Shown here: positions 27,517-35,570 of the stretch, in pieces
Layout: each line of letters opens with the position of its first letter
How positions within the stretch are numbered: the first letter of the stretch is position 1
Origin: Mucilaginibacter sp. SG564
GTDB lineage: Bacteria > Bacteroidota > Bacteroidia > Sphingobacteriales > Sphingobacteriaceae
Direction of reading: 5' to 3'
Assembly: GCF_013149275.1 (NCBI RefSeq)
Contig: NZ_JABGNA010000001.1
Location: 744,001 to 808,000, forward strand
Length of the DNA: 64,000 bases
The notes under the pieces: model-generated
Told to the model about the DNA's origin: nothing
The model's input: the letters and a program-made list of their open reading frames with translations, nothing else
The model's database searches: none
Translations under genes and position numbers: made by a program

Positions 27517-27615
27517 TTAGTATCAAGTAGTTAGTATCAAGTATCAAGTCAGCTGCATTTATTTTTATAACAACTTCAAAAATCTTGATACTTGATACTA
27601 ACTACTTGATACTAA
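27517..27615. repeat. Wordy palindrome (AGTATCAAGT words), perfect 32-base arms
   Basis: Arms at 27517-27548 and 27584-27615 are perfect complements. Each contains TAGTATCAAG twice and ATCAAG again. The 35-base loop contains CAGCTGCATTT and TTCAAAAAT. It lies 12 bases past the stop of the MFS gene. The element at 46340-46435 is its near twin. Confidence 0.92.
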
Positions 27616-27627
27616 ATAAAAACTAAA

Positions 27628-28959
27628 TTACTCGTCTTCTATTTTAGAATGTTTGCGCGTATCATTCATGGTAGTGTATAAAATAAGTGACAGGGCTATG
27701 CAGACAGTTACATACCAGTAAAACCATTGTTGATGATGTTCATTTTTAAACAGCAGGGCAATGTATTCGGCAGAGCCGCCAAATATGGAAACCGCTATGG
27801 CGTAAGGAAAGCCTACGCCAAGGGCACGCACGTTTGCGGGGAAAAGTTCGGCTTTAACTACCGCATTGATGGAGGTGTAACCGCTTACAATGATCAGGGC
27901 TGCTAATATCAGCGCGAAGGCTATCCAAACATCTTTAGTTTCGCTTAAAAGCGTGAGGATAGGTACTGTGGTAAGCGTGCCCAATACCCCAAACCCAATG
28001 AGCAGGGGTTTACGGCCTATTTTATCAGATAACAAGCCAAATACAGGCTGCAGCAGCATAAATACAGCCAGGGTAAGGGTTGATACCAGGGTAGCGCTGC
28101 TTTTGCTGAAGCCCGATGTATTTACCAGGAATTTTTGCATGTACGTAGTAAACGTATAAAAAGCGAGCGTGCCCCCTGCCGTTAAACCAATTACTGTGAA
28201 TACTGCTTTGGGGTGTTTGGCCAAAGCTTTTAAAGTACCCTGAGTAGATTTTGATTTACTACTTTCGTTAGTAAATGATGCAGATTCTTGCAGACTGCGC
28301 CGCAAATACATGGTAATCACCGCCAAAAAAGCGCCGATACCAAAGGGAATACGCCAGCCCCAGTCATGCAGTTGCTGTTCGCTTAAAAAAACACGCTGTA
28401 GTAAAACCAGCACGCCTAAAGCCATCAACTGCCCCATAATCAACGTTACGTATTGAAAGCTCGAATAAAATCCCCGGTGTTTTTTGCCTGCCATCTCGCT
28501 CAGATAAGTTGCGCTGGTACCATATTCGCCGCCTACGCTTATACCCTGTACAATACGTGCCAGCACCAACAGTATAGGCGCAAACACTCCAATAGAGCGG
28601 AAGCCGGGTGTTATGGTGATGATTAATGAGCCTACGCTCATCAATAATACGGAAGCCGTTAAAGCTGTTTTACGACCATATCTGTCGGCAAAAGTACCCA
28701 TGAGCCAACCGCCTATCGGGCGCATCAAAAAGCCGATGGCAAAAATGCCGGCCGAATTTAAAAGTTGTACGGTTTGATTATCTGAAGGAAAAAAAGCGTC
28801 GGAAAAATACAGGGAAAATGCGGTGTATACATACCAATCATACCATTCTACCAAATTACCTAACGAGCCCCCTACTATGGATTTAATGCGTCCGGTAGTG
28901 GTTTTGGGGATGGATTTGGCTGGGTTGATCGATGATGTGTCCTTGGTTTCTTCTTTCAT
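27628..28959 (-). CDS. MFS transporter, metabolite:proton symporter (MHS) family
   Basis: A 443-residue, 12-helix inner-membrane transporter. The ATG at 28959 (MKEETKDTSS) is preferred; a longer version adds 18 residues that look like leader sequence. Family motifs are SIVGGSLGNLVEWYDWYVYT at helix 1, FADRYGRKTALTASV in the 2-3 loop, and GGEYGTSATYLSEMA. They place it among KgtP/ProP-like dicarboxylate or osmolyte symporters. The substrate is not determinable. A 32-base-arm palindrome follows its stop. Confidence 0.9.
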   Translation of the reverse strand: MKEETKDTSSINPAKSIPKTTTGRIKSIVGGSLGNLVEWYDWYVYTAFSLYFSDAFFPSDNQTVQLLNSAGIFAIGFLMRPIGGWLMGTFADRYGRKTALTASVLLMSVGSLIITITPGFRSIGVFAPILLVLARIVQGISVGGEYGTSATYLSEMAGKKHRGFYSSFQYVTLIMGQLMALGVLVLLQRVFLSEQQLHDWGWRIPFGIGAFLAVITMYLRRSLQESASFTNESSKSKSTQGTLKALAKHPKAVFTVIGLTAGGTLAFYTFTTYMQKFLVNTSGFSKSSATLVSTLTLAVFMLLQPVFGLLSDKIGRKPLLIGFGVLGTLTTVPILTLLSETKDVWIAFALILAALIIVSGYTSINAVVKAELFPANVRALGVGFPYAIAVSIFGGSAEYIALLFKNEHHQQWFYWYVTVCIALSLILYTTMNDTRKHSKIEDE

Positions 28960-29096
28960 TGGGTTTGGTCGGTATATCTGATCATAAATGTAAGAGAAAT
29001 TGATTGATCTCATCCAAAATCATGACAATCCTTTAATCTCGTAACAAAATTCAAAAAATCACATCAAACCAACAGTCAGAATAACTATCTTGTTTG

Positions 29097-30383
29097 ATGC
29101 TTTTTACCGAAGATTTTTTACACTATATATGGAAATTCAGGCTGTTTGATCGTACTGATCTGAAAACGGAAGATGGCGAAAACCTGGAGATCCTTTCGGC
29201 CGGAATGGCCAATACAGATTCGGGGCCTGATTTTCATAATGCCCGTGTAAAAATAGGCGAAACGGTTTGGGCCGGAAATGTGGAGGTGCATCTATCCTCG
29301 TCTGATTGGCAAAAGCACGGCCACACTACTGATAGCGCTTATGATAATGTGATACTCCATGTGGTTTACCGCGATGATGCGCCTCTTATCTTATCAAATG
29401 GTCGCAAAGTGCCTACATTACAACTTAAAGATCGGATACCCGACGAGTTGTACAACCGTTATCACCAAATGATCTTTGGCGATCAGCGTATCATCCCCTG
29501 CGAAAAAAGCATTGCCGGTATTGATGGGCTCATTATGAACAACTGGCTTACCCGGGTGCTGGTAGAGCGGTTGGAGAAACGCTCCACTGCGGTAACAGAT
29601 TCCCTCAATCTCAATCATAATGATTGGGAAGAGACTTTTTACCAGTTTTTAGCGGCAAACTTTGGCTTTAAAACCAATGCCCTGCCCTTTGAGTTACTGG
29701 CCAAATCGTTACCGCAACTTACGCTGGCCAAGCATAAGAATAACCCCATGCAAATAGAAGCCCTGATATTTGGGCAAGCCGGCTTTCTGGAAGCGGAGCT
29801 TCAGGATGAATATCCTTTGAAATTAAAAAAGGAATATGATTTTCTGCGGAAAAAGTATAATCTAAAACCTATTGAAAACCATTTGTGGAAGTTTATGCGG
29901 TTACGGCCTCAAAATTTTCCTACTATCAGGCTGGCCCAGTTCGCTGCGCTGATTGTGCAATCGAATCACCTGTTCTCCAAGATCCTGGAGATAAAAGATA
30001 TCAGTGCTTTACGTGCCCTGTTTACCGATATTAAGGTAAATGATTATTGGGACGATCATTATCGGTTTGATGTACAATCAAAACCGATAGCTAAAAATCT
30101 GGGTGCGGCCTCTATCGACATATTATTAATAAACACTTTGGCTTTATTTTTGTTTAGTTACGGGAAACAGCACCAGCAACAGTACTATATTAGCAGAAGC
30201 TTAAAGTTGTTGGAAAATTTACCGGCCGAACAAAATAATATTACCGAAGATTTTGTTAACTTAGGGCTGAAAATTAACAATGCTTTTGAGTCGCAGGCGC
30301 TGCTGGAGTTGAAAAATAATTATTGTAATTATAAGAAATGCCTGCAATGTGGCGTTGGTAACAAAATATTAAAACTTGCCTGA
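29097..30383 (+). CDS. DUF2851 family protein
   Basis: A 428-residue protein; the ATG at 29097 is used rather than an adjacent TTG. It matches the DUF2851 family of Bacteroidota by its N-terminus (FLHYIWKFRLFD), the nuclease-like strand pattern GPDFHNARVKIGETVWAGNV followed by EVHLSSSDW, and the C-terminal cysteine pair YKKCLQCGVGNKIL. The D...E...H pattern near residues 44-65 suggests a PD-(D/E)XK-like core, which is my inference. Function is unestablished. The PspC-like gene begins two bases after its stop. Confidence 0.85.
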   Translation: MLFTEDFLHYIWKFRLFDRTDLKTEDGENLEILSAGMANTDSGPDFHNARVKIGETVWAGNVEVHLSSSDWQKHGHTTDSAYDNVILHVVYRDDAPLILSNGRKVPTLQLKDRIPDELYNRYHQMIFGDQRIIPCEKSIAGIDGLIMNNWLTRVLVERLEKRSTAVTDSLNLNHNDWEETFYQFLAANFGFKTNALPFELLAKSLPQLTLAKHKNNPMQIEALIFGQAGFLEAELQDEYPLKLKKEYDFLRKKYNLKPIENHLWKFMRLRPQNFPTIRLAQFAALIVQSNHLFSKILEIKDISALRALFTDIKVNDYWDDHYRFDVQSKPIAKNLGAASIDILLINTLALFLFSYGKQHQQQYYISRSLKLLENLPAEQNNITEDFVNLGLKINNAFESQALLELKNNYCNYKKCLQCGVGNKILKLA

Positions 30384-30384
30384 C

Positions 30385-30606
30385 ATGATACAGAGAATCC
30401 TTACTTTTTTTGAACGGTACTCCTTTGGTGTATGCACCTATCTTGGCGAAAAGTTTAACGTTTCTATCTCAAAGATCCGTTTGTTTTTTATCTACTCTTC
30501 TTTCTTAGCGGTGGGTTTCCCGCTGATATTTTATTTCTTTGCCGGTATCGTACTTGATATCCGCAATTTTGTAAAACGCCGTCATACAGGAGTTATCGAT
30601 AGATAA
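30385..30606 (+). CDS. PspC domain membrane protein
   Basis: A 73-residue protein (ATG at 30385, one base after the preceding stop). It has the PspC layout: a short amphipathic start, SFGVCTYLGEKFNVSISKIR (the GV..GLA-like element) and one hydrophobic helix (FFIYSSFLAVGFPLIFYFFAGIVL), ending in a basic tail. PspC proteins sense or stabilise the inner membrane. Coupling to the DUF2851 gene suggests a joint role. Confidence 0.78.
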   Translation: MIQRILTFFERYSFGVCTYLGEKFNVSISKIRLFFIYSSFLAVGFPLIFYFFAGIVLDIRNFVKRRHTGVIDR

Positions 30607-30765
30607 GTCTTAAGTTTGTTTTAAACCTTGATTCATGGGATTAAAAGATTGTCAGGATTTTGGAACTGAGTTGATGTGTCTTTTTAAATCCGAAACGGCG
30701 TAGCCTTCTTGAGTACCTTTAAAATGAACCGATAACGAAAAATCGAAATTCCGAATTCCCAAATC
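30607..30765. other. Intergenic region with a solitary repeat-like arm
   Basis: No gene is seen. The segment 30740-30765 (ATCGAAATTCCGAATTCC) shares its words with the element at 47821-47882, but no complementary partner is present nearby, so it looks like a half or decayed element. Confidence 0.4.
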
Positions 30766-31188
30766 TTATAATAGTCTTCCCGTTTTTACAGCATCTTGTA
30801 AATTGCTGATCTTAAACTTAGGTTTATAACAATACAGCGCCAGTTGTTTGGCCCAGGTGCTGCTGTAGCCAAACACGATTTTGATCATACGTACCCGGGT
30901 TGAGCCTTTGGGATAGCCATATTTGTACCAGGTAAATTTGGATTGGTCAACCTTAAACTGATCGGCAAAATCGGCCAGGAAAAGATCTATCTCGATATCA
31001 AAAATATCCAGGTCCAGATCAAGGCTGGTATCCAGGTTCAGGCTTCCCGGATCAACATGATTCAGCTTATAGCGGTTGCAGTAATCAACAATAAATTCTT
31101 TTAAGGGTGGCAGTACTTCTTCCATTTTAATCGAATATAATTTTGACCATGTGTTGTATAGGACGTCGCTTTTAAAATTAGGTTGCAT
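30766..31188 (-). CDS. DUF1493-like protein
   Basis: A 140-residue soluble protein. The central region SLNLDTSLDLDLDIFDIEID followed by FADQFKVDQSKFTWYKYGYP fits the DUF1493 pattern of a small acyl-carrier-like or helical domain (conserved Leu/Asp-rich start, then F..KF.VD...F.W..Y). DUF1493 function is not known. It stands alone between a plus-strand gene pair and a divergent HAD gene. The assignment is by pattern only. Confidence 0.55.
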   Translation of the reverse strand: MQPNFKSDVLYNTWSKLYSIKMEEVLPPLKEFIVDYCNRYKLNHVDPGSLNLDTSLDLDLDIFDIEIDLFLADFADQFKVDQSKFTWYKYGYPKGSTRVRMIKIVFGYSSTWAKQLALYCYKPKFKISNLQDAVKTGRLL

Positions 31189-31281
31189 CTATGGAGACAT
31201 TATTTTCAAAAAAAGGTTACCACAAATCGGCAGGAAATAAACGCCGTATGATTATTATTGCAGTCTTGTTTATAAAAGCAT

Positions 31282-31971
31282 ATGAAACTAAAGGTTATAG
31301 CTTTTGACGCCGATGATACCCTTTGGGTAAATGAGCCCTATTTCTTAAAAACCGAAGAGAAGTTCTGCAGTCTGCTGGAGGACTTTTTGCCGCAACATAC
31401 AGTTTCTAACGAGCTTTTCAAGATCGAGATAGCCAATTTAGCGCTTTATGGTTATGGTATAAAAGGGTATATCCTAAGCATGATTGAGGCCGCGCTAAAA
31501 ATATCCGACAAAAAAATAGGTCTTGATGCCATTGAACTGATTATGGAATATGGCAAAGGCATGCTTAATGAGCCTATTGAACTATTGGATGGTGTAGAAG
31601 ATGTGCTGGCAACCTTAAAAAAGCATTACCGCCTGGTAGTGGCTACCAAAGGTGATCTGCTCGATCAGGAACGGAAACTCAAAAAGTCGGGATTGTCGCA
31701 CTATTTCCACCACATCGAGATTATGTCTGATAAGCAGGATGAGGATTATATCAAGCTTATTAAACATTTGGATATTAAGCCCCAAGAGTTTTTGATGGTG
31801 GGCAATTCCCTAAAATCAGATGTGATGCCGGTGCTCAACATCGGCGGTCATGCCATTCATGTGCCCTTTCATACCACCTGGGCGCATGAGCATATAGAAA
31901 CCAATTTAACCCACGATAATTTTAAACAGGCTGATACACTCCGTGATATTCTGCCGTATATATTGGCATGA
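31282..31971 (+). CDS. HAD family hydrolase
   Basis: A 229-residue phosphatase-type HAD protein. Motif I is DADDTLW (residues 9-15, nucleophile and acid Asp), motif II is VVATKGD, motif III has a conserved lysine around KLKKSG, and motif IV is MVGNSLKSDV. A helical cap lies between motifs I and II. The substrate is probably a small phosphorylated metabolite. The stop overlaps the next start by four bases (ATGA). Confidence 0.88.
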   Translation: MKLKVIAFDADDTLWVNEPYFLKTEEKFCSLLEDFLPQHTVSNELFKIEIANLALYGYGIKGYILSMIEAALKISDKKIGLDAIELIMEYGKGMLNEPIELLDGVEDVLATLKKHYRLVVATKGDLLDQERKLKKSGLSHYFHHIEIMSDKQDEDYIKLIKHLDIKPQEFLMVGNSLKSDVMPVLNIGGHAIHVPFHTTWAHEHIETNLTHDNFKQADTLRDILPYILA

Positions 31972-32597
31972 AGCATAAATTAAATATTGATACCTGGGCA
32001 CGCAAAGAACATTTTAATTTTTTTAAAACTTTTGAGGAGCCATTTTATGGCGTCGTAGTCAATATCGACTGTACACAGGCTTACGGCTATGCAAAAGATA
32101 ATGGTGTATCCTTTTTTCTGTATTACCTGCATAAATCGTTAACAGCCATCAATGAACTGGACCCGTTCAGATACCGTATTTATGGAGATGATGTGTTTAT
32201 TTATGATCGCATAAATGCCGGGCCAACTATTGGAAGGTCCAATGGTACTTTTGGTTTTGCATATATCGATTTTCATCCCGCCCTTGATGCATTTATAACA
32301 GGCGCAAAAAAAGAGATTGAACGGGTGCAAACTACCACTACCCTTTTCGCCCCAAAGCTCGATGATGATATTGTACACTATTCGGCCATGCCCTGGATAA
32401 ATTTTACCAGTTTATCACATGCCCGCAGTTTTTCGTTCCCGGATAGTTGCCCTAAAATATCATTCGGAAAAATGACCGAGGAGAATGGCAAAAAAAGCAT
32501 GCCGGTATCGTTGCACGTACATCATGCCCTGGTTGATGGATTGCATGTTGGCCAATATTATGATCTTTTCCAGGAACTGATGAGCAGTAGCAATTAA
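31968..32597 (+). CDS. Chloramphenicol acetyltransferase (CatA)-like protein
   Basis: A 209-residue member of the CAT fold family. The catalytic histidine motif is HVHHALVDGLHVG (HHxxxDG) near residue 188. Other family marks are FFLYYLHKSLTAIN and LDPFRYRI, and INFTSLSHAR matches the INFTS segment of CAT trimers. Chloramphenicol acetylation is a family property of some members. In environmental Bacteroidota, chromosomal copies may act on other small molecules. It is coupled to the HAD gene, and its stop overlaps that of the convergent GNAT gene by four bases. Confidence 0.85.
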   Translation: MKHKLNIDTWARKEHFNFFKTFEEPFYGVVVNIDCTQAYGYAKDNGVSFFLYYLHKSLTAINELDPFRYRIYGDDVFIYDRINAGPTIGRSNGTFGFAYIDFHPALDAFITGAKKEIERVQTTTTLFAPKLDDDIVHYSAMPWINFTSLSHARSFSFPDSCPKISFGKMTEENGKKSMPVSLHVHHALVDGLHVGQYYDLFQELMSSSN

Positions 32598-33106
32598 ACT
32601 ATTGCTTTTTCCATTACGATGAGTTCTATGTGCTGTTTAGGGCTGCCAAAGCGACCATGGTCATGAAAGGGTTGTATCTCGCCGGTAAAGACATAACCTC
32701 TGCGCTCATACCAGCTAATAAGCTCTGCGCGGGTGCTGATCACCGTCATGGTGATGGTATGGCAATTGAATTGTTTGGCTAATATCTCGGCTTCTTGCAG
32801 TAAGGCACGCCCTACTCCTTTACCCTGCAATACTGGCGATACGCTAAACATGCCCAGGTATAGTTTTGGCCCTTTCACTTCCAGGTAAACGCAGCCAGTG
32901 ATCACACCGTTATCATCCGTGTATTTTAGTATGGTGATAGCCTCATTACTGAAATATTCTTTCAGCATGGTTTCATCTATCCGTATACCATCGAGCATAT
33001 CGGCCTCCGAGGTCCAGCCCTTTTTTGACTCTTCACCGCGATAGGCTCTGTTTACTAATACATTTAATTCGGGAACGTCGGCAAGTGTGGCCTTAGTGAT
33101 GGACAT
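32594..33106 (-). CDS. GNAT family N-acetyltransferase
   Basis: A 170-residue protein with acetyl-CoA loop SVSPVLQGKGVGRALLQEAE (about 98-117) and the following strand and helix (ISWYERRGYVFTGEIQPF). The start IT KATLADVPELNVLVNRAYRG is typical of GNAT proteins. The acceptor is unknown. It may be the last gene of a cupin-CPBP-GNAT unit, with gaps of 33 and 62 bases. Confidence 0.87.
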   Translation of the reverse strand: MSITKATLADVPELNVLVNRAYRGEESKKGWTSEADMLDGIRIDETMLKEYFSNEAITILKYTDDNGVITGCVYLEVKGPKLYLGMFSVSPVLQGKGVGRALLQEAEILAKQFNCHTITMTVISTRAELISWYERRGYVFTGEIQPFHDHGRFGSPKQHIELIVMEKAIV

Positions 33107-33168
33107 ATCTATTTTTTATTTATTGGGAGGGCAAACTTAATATTTAGCGCTGTAAAAAGGAAATATGG

Positions 33169-33822
33169 CTACATGTATCCTAAATAAATGGCGGTTAGCA
33201 TAAAGATATCGTATACAATGTGAAAGAATATCAGGTACCAAAGATTGCCTTTAACTATTTTATAAAGCCAGATAACAAAATTAGCCCCTATAAATATGCT
33301 GATCATAGCACCCGCTCCCTCCTGGTAATGGTAAAGGGTAAATATGATACTGGTAATTAAGCCGCTGATTGCAAAACTATATTTACTATCATCCGTCATC
33401 GCTCTTATGCGGGTAAAAATAAAGCCTCGATAAACGATCTCTTCAAATGGGATCACCAGGAAGCTGGCTATCGCAAGTAGTACGAATAACTGGATAGCAT
33501 TATGCCTGATGTAATAAAAATCAGAAACGTTTGCCGGCGCAAATCCCAGCCAGGTTAACAGGGGGCCTAACAGCCAATACATAAGCATGGCAAACCCTAA
33601 ACCTATTGATCCACCGAGCCAAAAAGATCGGAAACTGATATCTCTGAATCTGAAACCAATATCGCTAAATCCCTCTTTATATAACCTTAAATAACCGCCT
33701 ATCAATAGCAATAACAGAATAGCAAAAGCATACATAGGCATCAAGCCCAGATGTGGAAAGATGACCAATACGATGATCATCATTACATCAAACAAGAATC
33801 TTTTACTTTTATTAGCCGTCAT
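33169..33822 (-). CDS. CPBP family intramembrane glutamic endopeptidase
   Basis: A 217-residue protein with about seven membrane helices. The three CPBP motifs are visible: FEEIVYRGFIF (EExxxR) near residue 132, TLYHYQEG (a variant of FxxxH) near 168, and FFHIVYDI (HxxxD) near 203. Bacterial members are Rce1/Abi-like membrane proteases or bacteriocin self-immunity proteins. No bacteriocin gene is adjacent, so the role is open. Confidence 0.88.
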   Translation of the reverse strand: MTANKSKRFLFDVMMIIVLVIFPHLGLMPMYAFAILLLLLIGGYLRLYKEGFSDIGFRFRDISFRSFWLGGSIGLGFAMLMYWLLGPLLTWLGFAPANVSDFYYIRHNAIQLFVLLAIASFLVIPFEEIVYRGFIFTRIRAMTDDSKYSFAISGLITSIIFTLYHYQEGAGAMISIFIGANFVIWLYKIVKGNLWYLIFFHIVYDIFMLTAIYLGYM

Positions 33823-33855
33823 TGTCTTTTTGACTATGCCGATTAATAAAAGTTA

Positions 33856-34188
33856 CTAATATTTAAAATCTTCACGAACCGGGTCGAATATATCGATCAG
33901 CTTGCAATCGGTAATAGCCCTGCCGCCATGAATCACATTTGGAGGGATAATGGCATAGGTGCCAGTATCCAGTATTTGAGATACACCATCAACGGTTAAT
34001 TCAAACTGCCCTTCAATCACAAAAGCACACTGATGATTGATATGCTGGTGCATTGGCGATACCGCGCCTGCCTTAACCTCCAAAAAATTGATAGTATTTC
34101 CCGGGGTATGAATGATCTTTGATAAATAGCCCGGAATCATTTCCTTGGTTTCGATATCTGCAAACTGATTAAATACTTTGTTTTCCAT
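33856..34188 (-). CDS. Cupin domain protein
   Basis: A 110-residue single-domain cupin. The metal motif 1 is MHQHINHQCAFVIEGQFELT (G-x5-HxH-x-E-like, with the Glu position replaced around QCAF), and motif 2 is YAIIPPNVIHGGRAI. It is small, soluble and of the type used as isomerase, sensor or oxidoreductase. It may be the first gene of a short minus-strand unit with the CPBP protease. Confidence 0.82.
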   Translation of the reverse strand: MENKVFNQFADIETKEMIPGYLSKIIHTPGNTINFLEVKAGAVSPMHQHINHQCAFVIEGQFELTVDGVSQILDTGTYAIIPPNVIHGGRAITDCKLIDIFDPVREDFKY

Positions 34189-34357
34189 AATGATGTTTGT
34201 TGCCTGATGGGGGCGTAGGCGTAAAAGTATAAAAATTGTGCTTAACGCGGTAGTTGTAAAATCAGGCTATCGTCAGAATACAGCATGAAAAATGCACTGT
34301 CTAAAACTAAGCCGTATATTTAAGGGTTTATTATACATACTACATTCTACGCTTGAT

Positions 34358-35251
34358 ATGGCTTTTATTGATTACTATAAAACACTGGGTTTGACCAAAA
34401 CCGCTACCGATAAGGATATCAAAAATGCTTATCGCAAACTTGCCCGTAAGTATCACCCTGATCTTAACCCGAATGATGCCGAGGCGCACAAAAAATTCCA
34501 GGAGCTTAATGAGGCGAACGAAGTATTGAGCGATCTGGAAAAACGTAAAAAGTATGATAAATACGGCGAAAATTGGCAGCATGGCGAAGCTTATGAACAA
34601 CAAGCCCGACAACAACAAAGCGGGCGCGGTAGCTATGGCGGCAGTGCTTTCGGCGGTTTTACTGATGATGAAAGTTTCGGCGGTGGCGATTTTTCTGATT
34701 TTTTCAAGTCGATGTTTGGCGGTGGCGGCAGCAGGCAAACAAAATATCGTGGAAAAGATTTGAATGCCGAACTGCAACTAACTCTTCAGGATATTGCGGA
34801 AACTCATAAAAGAACCTTAACCGTTAACGGCAAAAGCATACGCATTAATATACCTGCCGGTATCGAGAACGGACAAACCATTAAAATAACAGGCCATGGG
34901 GGCGCAGGTGTAAATAATGGCCCTGCAGGAGATCTCTATATCAAATTTTCGATACCAGATGATGTCCGCTTTAAGCGTGATGGACGCAATTTATACGCCA
35001 CAGTTAAATTGGATCTTTATACTGCTGTACTTGGCGGAGAAATTACAGCGGAAACCTTAACCGGGAAGGTTAAAGTAAAAGTAAAGCCCGAAACCCAAAA
35101 CGGCACCAAGGTAAAACTAAAAGGTAAAGGTATGCCTGTTTACAAGAAAGAGAATGAGTTTGGCGATCTGTACCTTACCTATGATATCCAGATACCGGTA
35201 AACCTCACCGAGCGGCAAAAACAATTGTTTGAGGAGCTCTCCAAATCATGA
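34358..35251 (+). CDS. cbpA: DnaJ-like co-chaperone CbpA
   Basis: The start is the ATG at 34358 (MAFIDYYKTLGL); an earlier start would add an unrelated 22-residue leader. The 297-residue protein has a J domain (residues 1-70, with HPD in YHPDLNPND), a Gly/Phe-rich linker (about 85-135), and two C-terminal substrate-binding domains (INIPAGIENGQTIKITGHGG, GDLYIKF). It lacks the cysteine zinc finger of DnaJ, which makes it a class B J-protein. It is followed 17 bases later by cbpM, the standard partner. Confidence 0.92.
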   Translation: MAFIDYYKTLGLTKTATDKDIKNAYRKLARKYHPDLNPNDAEAHKKFQELNEANEVLSDLEKRKKYDKYGENWQHGEAYEQQARQQQSGRGSYGGSAFGGFTDDESFGGGDFSDFFKSMFGGGGSRQTKYRGKDLNAELQLTLQDIAETHKRTLTVNGKSIRINIPAGIENGQTIKITGHGGAGVNNGPAGDLYIKFSIPDDVRFKRDGRNLYATVKLDLYTAVLGGEITAETLTGKVKVKVKPETQNGTKVKLKGKGMPVYKKENEFGDLYLTYDIQIPVNLTERQKQLFEELSKS

Positions 35252-35268
35252 TATAAAATTTAAAGAAG

Positions 35269-35562
35269 ATGAAAACAGCGGATTTAATATCAATAAATGA
35301 TTTTTGTTTATACCATAACATAGAGTATGCCTTTATAGAATCCTTATATAAGGCTGATTTAGTTAAGGTTACTGTAATTGATGAAACTATTCATATACCC
35401 GGAGCGGAATTGAGAAAACTCGAAAAGCTGATCAATCTATATCAGTTGGATATCAATGTAGAGGGTATAGAAGCCATCAGCTATTTATTGCACCGGATGG
35501 AAAAAATGCAGGATGATTTGCAAAGTCTGAAAAATAAACTGCGGTTATATGAAGGTGAATAG
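35269..35562 (+). CDS. cbpM: Chaperone modulator CbpM
   Basis: A 97-residue MerR-like protein. The N-terminal helix-turn-helix resembles SINDFCLYHNIEYAFIESLY, and the C-terminal helix is a coiled coil (YLLHRMEKMQDDLQSLKNKL). CbpM binds the J domain of CbpA and tunes its co-chaperone activity. Position directly after cbpA supports the call. Its stop lies nine bases from the stop of the convergent MutS-like gene. Confidence 0.88.
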   Translation: MKTADLISINDFCLYHNIEYAFIESLYKADLVKVTVIDETIHIPGAELRKLEKLINLYQLDINVEGIEAISYLLHRMEKMQDDLQSLKNKLRLYEGE

Positions 35563-35570
35563 CATGTAGC

